The notes below the pieces were generated by a model. The model searched no databases and had not been told where the DNA came from. It saw only the letters and a list, made by a program, of their open reading frames with translations. A stretch of DNA of 5,003 nucleotides, from positions 1 through 5,003 of the forward strand of contig DATFPQ010000140.1 in NCBI GenBank assembly GCA_035264765.1. Reading direction: 5' to 3'. Position 1 is the stretch's first letter. The number at the start of each line of letters is the position of its first letter. Source of the stretch: DATFPQ01 sp035264765. GTDB taxonomy: Bacteria; Actinomycetota; Actinomycetes; Actinomycetales; Angustibacteraceae. A program made the translations under genes and the position numbers. Positions 1 through 4,428 of the stretch are shown in pieces.

Positions 1-362
1 CGAAGTGGCCGGCCCTCACGATGAAGGGCCAGCCGGTGTTCCGCTGGGCCGTCTGGCAGATGGCGCCGGTGGCCCAGCAGGCGCTGGAGAAGGCGGGGAT
101 CGCCGCCGAGGACCTCGACGCCTTCATCCCGCACCAGGCCAACATGCGGATCATCGACTCGATGATCAAGGCCTTGAAGCTGCCGGCGCACGTGCCGGTG
201 GCCCGCGACATCGCCGAGACCGGCAACACCTCGGCGGCGTCGATCCCGCTGGCGATGGAGCGGATGCTGCGCGAGGGCGAGGCACCGCACGGCGGCCTCG
301 CCCTGCTGATCGGCTTCGGGGCCGGACTGTCGTACGCCGCGCAGGTCGTCACGCTCCCCTGA
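1..362 (+). CDS. fabH: 3-oxoacyl-ACP synthase III, C-terminal part (cut by window start)
   Basis: Beta-ketoacyl-ACP synthase III performs the first condensation of cytosolic type II fatty acid synthesis, joining an acyl-CoA primer to malonyl-ACP. Only the last 119 codons are present. The frame is open from base 3 and the ATG at 21 is internal, because the residues before it (KWPALT) continue the conserved family stretch that precedes the catalytic histidine. Two residues of the Cys-His-Asn triad are visible: His in PHQANMRI (codon 132-134) and Asn in GNTSAAS (codon 225-227). The catalytic Cys lies upstream of the window. The C-terminal FGAGLSYAAQVV is the usual thiolase-fold end, so the 3' end looks intact (TGA 360-362). 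The sequence resembles actinobacterial FabH, in which the primer is often branched, but primer choice cannot be read from this fragment. It is the first visible gene of the FASII run fabH-acpP-fabF-accD6. In related genomes fabD normally precedes it. Confidence 0.95.
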   Translation, partial: KWPALTMKGQPVFRWAVWQMAPVAQQALEKAGIAAEDLDAFIPHQANMRIIDSMIKALKLPAHVPVARDIAETGNTSAASIPLAMERMLREGEAPHGGLALLIGFGAGLSYAAQVVTLP

Positions 363-453
363 CGCGGGCTGAACCCGCCCGCCCTGCTCTAACCTCCCCC
401 TGTCCCCCGCCGCCCGACGGGTCCTTCGGGAACGCACCACCTGGGAACGAACG

Positions 454-459
454 AAGGAG
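454..459 (+). promoter_or_regulatory. Ribosome binding site of acpP
   Basis: AAGGAG lies 8 nt before the acpP ATG, which is near-ideal spacing and fixes that start. The 105-nt fabH-acpP gap otherwise holds only two weak 5-bp hairpins (364-378 and 413-430). It contains a TANNNT-type hexamer (TAACCT, 390-395), but no convincing -35 box, so I do not call a promoter there. Confidence 0.75.
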
Positions 460-467
460 CGCCACGC

Positions 468-716
468 ATGGCCAACAGCGAGCAGGAGATCCTGAGCGGT
501 CTCGCCGAGATCGTGAACGAGGAGACTGGCCTGCCGGTGGAGTCCGTCGAGCTCGACAAGGGCTTCACCGACGACCTCGACATCGACTCGCTGTCGATGA
601 TGACGATCGTGGTCAACGCCGAGGAGAAGTTCGGCGTGCGGATCCCGGACGACGACGTCAAGAACCTGTCGACCGTCCGCGACGCCGTCAACTACATCCA
701 GCAGGCGCAGGGCTGA
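468..716 (+). CDS. acpP: Acyl carrier protein of fatty acid synthesis
   Basis: This small acidic cytosolic protein carries acyl intermediates on a 4'-phosphopantetheine arm between the FASII enzymes. It has 82 residues, the normal length for the family (about 75-115 including the mycobacterial AcpM form). The modification site is the DSL motif at residues 40-42, with Ser41 at codon 588-590. The acidic helix II that follows (residues 41-54) is the usual docking face for partner enzymes. The sequence around it (FTDDLDIDSLSMM, then IPDDDVKNLSTV) is very close to Streptomyces and other actinobacterial FAS ACPs. It lacks the long C-terminal extension of mycobacterial AcpM. The position between fabH and fabF argues for the housekeeping ACP rather than a polyketide or NRPS carrier. 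The start is supported by AAGGAG 8 nt upstream. A strong stem-loop begins 14 nt after the stop codon. Confidence 0.96.
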   Translation: MANSEQEILSGLAEIVNEETGLPVESVELDKGFTDDLDIDSLSMMTIVVNAEEKFGVRIPDDDVKNLSTVRDAVNYIQQAQG

Positions 717-730
717 CCGAGCCGGCCGGC

Positions 731-763
731 GGACGGCGCGCGGGAGCTCTCCCGGCGCCGTCC
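731..763 (+). terminator. Strong stem-loop in the acpP-fabF gap (partial terminator or mRNA-processing/stability element)
   Basis: Arms GGACGGCGC (731-739) and GCGCCGTCC (755-763) pair perfectly over 9 bp. After a single bulged G at 740, CGGGA (741-745) pairs with TCCCG (750-754) around a GCTC loop. That gives 14 bp of almost pure G-C pairing. No U-tract follows, and no promoter is obvious before fabF, so a full terminator would strand fabF. Partial termination, or protection of an acpP-only 3' end, fits better. The structure is read directly from the sequence. Its function is inferred. Confidence 0.5.
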
Positions 764-855
764 CCGGGCCGGACCGCGGGATCCCGGACGCCCTTCGAAA
801 CCTGGCCGGGAACTCGCCGCACCGCCGTTCGCACGTGTCCGCACCACCGCCTCCC

Positions 856-861
856 GAGGAG
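856..861 (+). promoter_or_regulatory. Ribosome binding site of fabF
   Basis: GAGGAG lies 11 nt before the ATG at 873. The spacing is slightly long but within the usual range, and no better-placed in-frame start competes with it. Confidence 0.6.
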
Positions 862-872
862 CTGAGCCCACC

Positions 873-2141
873 ATGACCCCGAACCCCGCGGCCCCGACCC
901 AGACCCGCCGCGTCGTCGTCACCGGACTGGGCGCGACCACGCCGCTGGGCGGCACCGTTCCGGACACCTGGCAGGCCGCGCTGAACGGCACGTCCGGCGC
1001 CCGGACCCTGCCGTACGACTGGGTGGCGGAGCACGACCTGCCCGTGACCTTCGGCGCTCCGCTGGCCGTGCCGGCCGCGGACGTGCTGGCCCGGGTCGAG
1101 ACCCGGCGCCTGGACCCGTCCGGGCAGTACGCGCTCGTCGCCGCCCGGGAGGCGTGGGCCGACGCCGGCGCGCCCGAGATCGAGGGCGACCGGCTCGGCG
1201 TCGTCGTGGCGAGCGGCATCGGCGGCGTATGGACCCTGCTGTCGTCCTACGACACGCTCAAGGAGAAGGGCCCGCGGCGGGTGTTCCCGCTGACCGTGCC
1301 GATGCTCATGCCCAACGGTCCGGCCGCCGCAGTCAGCCTGGAGCTGGGAGCGCGCGCCGGCGTTCACACCCCGGTGAGCGCGTGCGCCTCGGGCGCCGAG
1401 GCGATGGCCTACGGCGCCGAGATGATCCGCAGCGGGCGGGCCGACATGGTGGTCGCGGGCGGCACCGAGGCCGCCATCCATGCGCTGCCGATCGCCGGGT
1501 TCGCCGCGATGCAGGCGCTGTCGACCCGCAACGACGAACCGGCGCTGGCCAGTCGTCCCTACGACACCGGGCGGGACGGCTTCGTCCTCGGCGAGGGCGC
1601 CGGGATCGTCGTCCTGGAGTCCGAGGAGCACGCCCGGGCCCGCGGCGCCAAGATCTACGCCGAGCTCGCGGGTGCGGGCCTGAGCAGCGACGCCCACCAC
1701 ATCGCGGCGCCGGACCCGGTGGGCGCCGGAGCGGCGACCGCCATGCGGGACGCCCTGGCGGAGGCCGGCGCCGAGCCGTCCGACGTCGCCCACCTGAACG
1801 CGCATGCCACGTCGACGCCGGTCGGCGACACCGCGGAGGCGCGCTCGATCCGGGCCGCGCTCGGTGACGCCACGGACCGGGTGGCCGTGTCGGCCACCAA
1901 GTCGATGACCGGGCACCTGCTGGGCGCCGCGGGCGCGGTCGAGGGAATCTTCACCATCCTGGCGCTGCACCACCGGATGGCTCCCCCGACGATCAACCTG
2001 GACGAGATCGACCCGGACGTCGACCTCGACGTCGTGGCGGACAAGCCCCGGCCCCTGCCCGAGGGCGAGCTGCTCGCGCTGAACAACTCGTTCGGGTTCG
2101 GCGGCCACAACGTCGCACTCGCGATCCGGAGCGCGTCGTGA
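873..2141 (+). CDS. fabF: 3-oxoacyl-ACP synthase II (chain-elongating ketosynthase)
   Basis: Beta-ketoacyl-ACP synthase II condenses malonyl-ACP with acyl-ACP in each elongation round of cytosolic FASII. It has 422 residues, the normal family length. The thiolase fold is complete: the N-terminal VVVTGLGATTPLG strand-turn (residues 14-26), the nucleophile Cys171 in VSACASGAEA (codon 1383-1385), active-site His311 in NAHATSTPVGD (codon 1803-1805), Lys343 and His348 in KSMTGHLLGAAGA (His codon 1914-1916), and the C-terminal gatekeeper loop NNSFGFGGHN (residues 404-413). The Cys-His-His triad marks an elongating KAS I/II enzyme rather than a FabH-type KAS III. Overall it resembles Streptomyces FabF and mycobacterial KasA/KasB, and only one such gene is present here. 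It begins after a 156-nt gap containing a large stem-loop, and its stop codon overlaps the accD6 start, so the two are probably translated together. Polyketide ketosynthases share the fold, but the FASII context and neighbouring ACP make that reading unlikely. Confidence 0.96.
   Translation: MTPNPAAPTQTRRVVVTGLGATTPLGGTVPDTWQAALNGTSGARTLPYDWVAEHDLPVTFGAPLAVPAADVLARVETRRLDPSGQYALVAAREAWADAGAPEIEGDRLGVVVASGIGGVWTLLSSYDTLKEKGPRRVFPLTVPMLMPNGPAAAVSLELGARAGVHTPVSACASGAEAMAYGAEMIRSGRADMVVAGGTEAAIHALPIAGFAAMQALSTRNDEPALASRPYDTGRDGFVLGEGAGIVVLESEEHARARGAKIYAELAGAGLSSDAHHIAAPDPVGAGAATAMRDALAEAGAEPSDVAHLNAHATSTPVGDTAEARSIRAALGDATDRVAVSATKSMTGHLLGAAGAVEGIFTILALHHRMAPPTINLDEIDPDVDLDVVADKPRPLPEGELLALNNSFGFGGHNVALAIRSAS
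2128..2141 (+). promoter_or_regulatory. RBS and GTGA stop/start overlap coupling fabF to accD6
   Basis: GGAG at 2128-2131 lies inside the end of fabF, 6 nt before the GTG start of accD6 (2138-2140). That start overlaps the fabF TGA (2139-2141) as GTGA. This is a classic translational coupling arrangement. It supports one transcript and the chosen GTG start. Confidence 0.8.
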
Positions 2142-3562
2142 CGACGACGCCCACCCCTCCCGCGCCCGCCGAGGCGCCTCCGGTCGACCCGCGCGACCCC
2201 CAGCTGCGGCTCGGCACGTTCTTCGACGAGGGCAGCGTCGAGCTGCTCACCGACCGCGACGACAGCGGCATGCTGGCTGCGCGCGGCACCGTCGACGGCA
2301 GCCCGGCGGTGGCCTTCGCCAGCGACGCCACGATCCAGGGCGGCGCCATGGGCGAGGCCGGGTGCAAGGTCATCCTGGCCGCGTACGAGCGGGCGCTCGC
2401 CGACGGCGTGCCGGTGGTGGGCCTCTGGCACTCCGGCGGCGCTCGGCTGCGGGAGGGGGTCGTGTCGCTGCACGCTGTCGGCGAGGTGTTCGCCATCATG
2501 ACCCGCGCCTCCGGCCGGATCCCGCAGATCTCCGTGGTCATCGGCGCGGCCGCCGGCGGCGCGGCGTACGGCCCGGCACTGACCGACGTCGTGATCCTCG
2601 GTCCGGACGGGCGGGTCTTCGTGACCGGGCCGGACGTCGTCCGCTCGGTGACCGGTGAGGACGTCGACGCCCTGCGCCTCGGCGGCCCGGAGCCGCACGG
2701 CCGGCGCTCCGGCGTCGTCCACGTGGTCACCGAGTCGACCGAGGAGGCGTACGCCAGGGCCCGCCTGCTCACGTCGCTGCTCGGCGCGCAGGGCTCGCTG
2801 GAGCTCGACCGGGTCGAGGACCGTGCGCTCGGTGACCTGCTGCCGGAGTCGCGCAAGCGGGCCTACGACGTCCACCCGCTCGTCGAGCACCTGCTCGACG
2901 ACCCGGAGACGACCGTCGAGCTGCACCCGCGGTGGGCGCCGAACATCACCACGACCCTGGGTCGGCTGGGTGGTCGCACGGTCGGCGTCATCGCCAACAA
3001 CCCGCTGCGGCTCGGCGGCTGCCTGGACTCCTCGTCGGCGGAGAAGGCCGCGCGGTTCGTGCGGATGTGCGACGCGTTCGGCGTGCCGCTGGTCGTGATC
3101 GTCGACGTCCCCGGCTACCTGCCCGGGGTCGGCCAGGAGTGGGACGGCGTGGTTCGCCGCGGCGCCAAGCTGCTGCACGCCTTCGCCGAGGCCACCGTGC
3201 CGCGCGTCACCCTGGTGACCCGCAAGGCCTACGGCGGGGCCTACATCGCCATGAACTCCCGCTCGCTGGGCGCCACGCGGGTCTTCGCCTGGCCGGACGC
3301 GCAGGTGGCGGTCATGGGGTCGATCGCCGCCGTGCGGATCCTGCACCGGCGCCGGCTGGCCGAGGTCGCCGAGGACGCCCGCGCCGATGTCGAGGCCGAG
3401 CTCGCCGCCGAACACGAGGTGCTGGCCGGCGGTCTGCCGCGCGCGGTGGAGATCGGCGTCATCGACGAGGTCGTCGAGCCGCCGGCCACGCGCAGTGCTC
3501 TGGCCCGGGCGATCGCGGACGCGCCGGACGTCCGAGGCCGGCACGGCAACATCCCGCTGTAG
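2138..3562 (+). CDS. accD6: Acyl-CoA carboxylase carboxyltransferase (beta) subunit, AccD6 type
   Basis: The carboxyltransferase subunit moves CO2 from biotin-BCCP to an acyl-CoA, here most likely acetyl-CoA to give malonyl-CoA for FASII. Its 474 residues match M. tuberculosis AccD6 (about 473). Long blocks agree with that protein as I remember it: LGGPEPH, the NNPLRLGGCL segment, VDVPGYLPGV, and the terminal RGRHGNIPL. Both halves of the crotonase-like fold are present, each with its oxyanion-hole loop: AAGGAAYGPALTD (residues 138-150) and RKAYGGAYIAMNSR (362-375). Ile370 (codon 3245-3247) sits where S. coelicolor AccB has Ile and PccB has Asp422, the position reported to tune acetyl- versus propionyl-CoA use. 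That points to a malonyl-CoA producer. The N-terminus (residues 1-16) is a Pro/Ala-rich tail. The biotin carboxylase/BCCP (AccA) partner is not in the window and must be encoded elsewhere. The fusion to the fabF stop codon supports a FASII role over propionyl-CoA catabolism. Confidence 0.92.
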   Translation: MTTTPTPPAPAEAPPVDPRDPQLRLGTFFDEGSVELLTDRDDSGMLAARGTVDGSPAVAFASDATIQGGAMGEAGCKVILAAYERALADGVPVVGLWHSGGARLREGVVSLHAVGEVFAIMTRASGRIPQISVVIGAAAGGAAYGPALTDVVILGPDGRVFVTGPDVVRSVTGEDVDALRLGGPEPHGRRSGVVHVVTESTEEAYARARLLTSLLGAQGSLELDRVEDRALGDLLPESRKRAYDVHPLVEHLLDDPETTVELHPRWAPNITTTLGRLGGRTVGVIANNPLRLGGCLDSSSAEKAARFVRMCDAFGVPLVVIVDVPGYLPGVGQEWDGVVRRGAKLLHAFAEATVPRVTLVTRKAYGGAYIAMNSRSLGATRVFAWPDAQVAVMGSIAAVRILHRRRLAEVAEDARADVEAELAAEHEVLAGGLPRAVEIGVIDEVVEPPATRSALARAIADAPDVRGRHGNIPL

Positions 3563-3565
3563 CGG

Positions 3566-3582
3566 GTTCTGTTTCATCGCGG
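3566..3582 (+). repeat. Upstream copy of a 17-nt direct repeat (operator half plus flank)
   Basis: GTTCTGTTTCATCGCGG starts 3 nt after the accD6 stop and matches 3722-3738 at 16 of 17 positions. The single difference is T3570 against C3726. The first 11 nt equal the right arm of the operator-like palindrome at 3710-3732 with that one change. No matching left arm is present here, so this is at most a half-site. The repeat's last base overlaps the foot of the hairpin at 3582. Confidence 0.7.
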
Positions 3583-3620
3583 GGCGTCCCCGCGACGATA
3601 GGTTCGTCGTGGGGACGCCC
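3582..3620 (+). terminator. Probable transcription terminator of the FASII operon (long hairpin, no U-tract)
   Basis: The arms GGGCGTCCCCGCGACGA (3582-3598) and TCGTCGTGGGGACGCCC (3604-3620) pair over 17 bp, with one G-U pair (3592/3610) in the RNA and a 5-nt loop. The structure begins 20 nt after the accD6 stop codon. No T-run follows, as is common for actinobacterial terminators. Its left arm can instead form a smaller hairpin of 8 bp with a 3-nt loop (3577-3595), and the two cannot coexist. The position between two functionally distinct gene groups supports the terminator reading. Confidence 0.65.
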
Positions 3621-3709
3621 AGCGGCAGGTCGCAGCTGGAGTAACGAAGCCCACATCCGCGGTACCGGAATGCCGCCGCGCACGCACCGGTTGAACGTCT
3701 ACGCTTGAG

Positions 3710-3732
3710 TGAAACGGAACCGTTCCGTTTCA
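3710..3732. promoter_or_regulatory. Perfect inverted repeat, probable operator for the TetR repressor
   Basis: Arms TGAAACGGAAC (3710-3720) and GTTCCGTTTCA (3722-3732) are exact reverse complements around a single central C. The palindrome ends 25 nt before the preferred tetR start. Its size and symmetry suit a TetR-family dimer or pair of dimers, and autoregulation from such a site is the usual arrangement for this family. A TANNNT hexamer (TACGCT, 3700-3705) just upstream could be a -10 box, which would put transcription start inside the palindrome. No good -35 accompanies it, so the promoter itself is not assigned. Confidence 0.75.
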
Positions 3733-3738
3733 TCGCGG
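3722..3738 (+). repeat. Downstream copy of the 17-nt direct repeat, overlapping the operator
   Basis: GTTCCGTTTCATCGCGG comprises the right arm of the palindrome (3722-3732) plus the adjoining TCGCGG. It pairs with the copy at 3566-3582, 156 nt upstream. The shared flank beyond the palindrome arm shows that the similarity is not only a repressor half-site. Confidence 0.7.
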
Positions 3739-3744
3739 TCGGAC

Positions 3745-3760
3745 GGAGGTGCCGGGGTTG
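3745..3760 (+). promoter_or_regulatory. RBS that selects a TTG start for tetR
   Basis: GGAGG at 3745-3749 is 8 nt before an in-frame TTG (3758-3760). The only upstream in-frame alternative, GTG at 3749-3751, overlaps this Shine-Dalgarno sequence and has no good one of its own, so the TTG is preferred. Confidence 0.7.
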
Positions 3761-4396
3761 ACCGTTCGGGACACCACGGGCCATCCGGACGCCGCTAGGC
3801 CGACATCGAGGCCGACATCGAGGCCGAGGATTGAGGGCGCGCGCGAGGCCGAGATCCTCCAGGCCGCGCTCGCGCTGCTGCGGGAGGTGGGCTACGACCG
3901 GCTCACGATGGACGCCGTCGCCGCGGCAGCGCACGCCAGCAAGGCGTCGCTGTACCGACGCTGGGGCAGCAAGGCCCAGCTCGTCGCCGACGCGCTGAAC
4001 CGGGCCGACGCCGGGTTCGGGTCTCCGGCGCCGGACACGGGGACCCTCCGGGGCGACCTGCTCGCCGCGGCCTGCGGCGCCGGTGGCCTGCTGGACCAGG
4101 TGCCGGTCGAGCTGATGGCCGCGCTGATCACGGCGCTGCAGACCCATCCCGACCTCGCCGCCGCCTGCCAGGAGTCGTTCCTGCGGCCGCGGCTGGAGGC
4201 GTCCCGGGCCCTCTTCGAGCGGGCGCGCGACCGCGGGGAGGTACGGGCGGACCTCGACCTGGACCTCGTCCTGGACGTGCTTCCCGGCATCGTGCTGCAC
4301 CGCGTGCTGCTGCGCGGCGATCGGCCCACCCCACAGCTCATCTCCCGGGTCGTGGACGACGTCGTCCTGCCGACCGTCCGCCCCGCGACGCCCTGA
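3758..4396 (+). CDS. TetR/AcrR-family transcriptional repressor, probable regulator of the adjacent exporter
   Basis: This is a one-component DNA-binding repressor of 212 residues from the TTG at 3758, typical for the family (about 190-230). A low-complexity basic Arg/Pro/Thr/Ser tail (roughly residues 12-25) precedes the TetR N-terminal domain (about 30-76). Its helix-turn-helix runs through LTMDAVAAAAHASKASLYRRWGSK, of which the recognition part is ASKASLYRRW (60-69). The C-terminal all-helical ligand and dimer domain (about 95-205), with the FLRPRLEASRALFERARDRGEVRADLD-like stretch read in two parts around residues 144-170, resembles the TetR_C_11 type. The ligand cannot be predicted. A perfect palindrome 25 nt upstream is its likely operator, and a DHA2 exporter starts 32 nt downstream on the same strand. 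Together these suggest an autoregulated efflux operon. A hairpin separates it from accD6, so regulation of fatty acid synthesis is possible but unsupported. Confidence 0.9.
   Translation: MTVRDTTGHPDAARPTSRPTSRPRIEGAREAEILQAALALLREVGYDRLTMDAVAAAAHASKASLYRRWGSKAQLVADALNRADAGFGSPAPDTGTLRGDLLAAACGAGGLLDQVPVELMAALITALQTHPDLAAACQESFLRPRLEASRALFERARDRGEVRADLDLDLVLDVLPGIVLHRVLLRGDRPTPQLISRVVDDVVLPTVRPATP
3797..3828 (+). repeat. 12-bp tandem repeat inside the tetR N-terminal tail
   Basis: AGGCCGACATCG occurs at 3797-3808 and 3809-3820, followed by a partial third unit AGGCCGAG (3821-3828). In frame it encodes RPTS-RPTS-RPR, so gain or loss of a unit keeps the reading frame. It lies before the helix-turn-helix, in a tail that many family members lack. 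Confidence 0.85.
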
Positions 4397-4419
4397 CCGG
4401 GCAGCTTTCCCATCCACAC

Positions 4420-4424
4420 GGAGA
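4420..4424 (+). promoter_or_regulatory. Ribosome binding site of the MFS gene
   Basis: GGAGA lies 4 nt before the ATG at 4429, a little close but acceptable. The 32-nt tetR-MFS gap contains no hairpin or promoter, which supports cotranscription. Confidence 0.55.
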
Positions 4425-4428
4425 ACAC

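Noticed and set aside
364..430. Small hairpins (364-378 and 413-430) and a TANNNT box at 390-395 in the fabH-acpP gap
   Set aside because: The stems are only 5 bp, and no -35 element sits at proper spacing. That is too weak to call a promoter or terminator.
5..865. A 286-codon + strand frame over fabH, acpP and the following gap
   Set aside because: It overlaps two clear genes in another frame, shows low-complexity Arg/Gly/Pro composition and has no domain signal.
389..1219. Two minus-strand frames opposite acpP and early fabF (389-691, 692-1219)
   Set aside because: They are antisense shadows of conserved genes, Ser/Arg/Pro-rich, with no family resemblance and no convincing ribosome binding sites.
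3459..3683. A 74-codon minus-strand frame across the accD6 end and the intergenic gap
   Set aside because: It runs through the terminator-like hairpin and into accD6, and its composition is that of random high-GC translation.
3691..3705. TTGAAC (3691-3696) and TACGCT (3700-3705) as a tetR promoter pair
   Set aside because: The two boxes are 3 nt apart, so they cannot work together, and neither has a convincing partner at 16-19 nt.
3387..3708. Plus-strand frames reading past accD6 into the intergenic region
   Set aside because: They are out-of-frame continuations of accD6 shadow frames with no start signals. The region is better explained by hairpin, repeat and operator.
3749..3757. GTG at 3749 as the tetR start
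   Set aside because: It overlaps the GGAGG at 3745-3749 and has no Shine-Dalgarno of its own. The TTG at 3758 has ideal spacing.
1655..4417. A 920-codon open frame on the minus strand spanning fabF, accD6 and tetR
   Set aside because: It lies antisense to three well-supported genes and crosses their boundaries. Its translation is Arg/Gly/Pro/Ala-rich with no recognisable domain. It is a by-product of high GC, where stop codons are rare.
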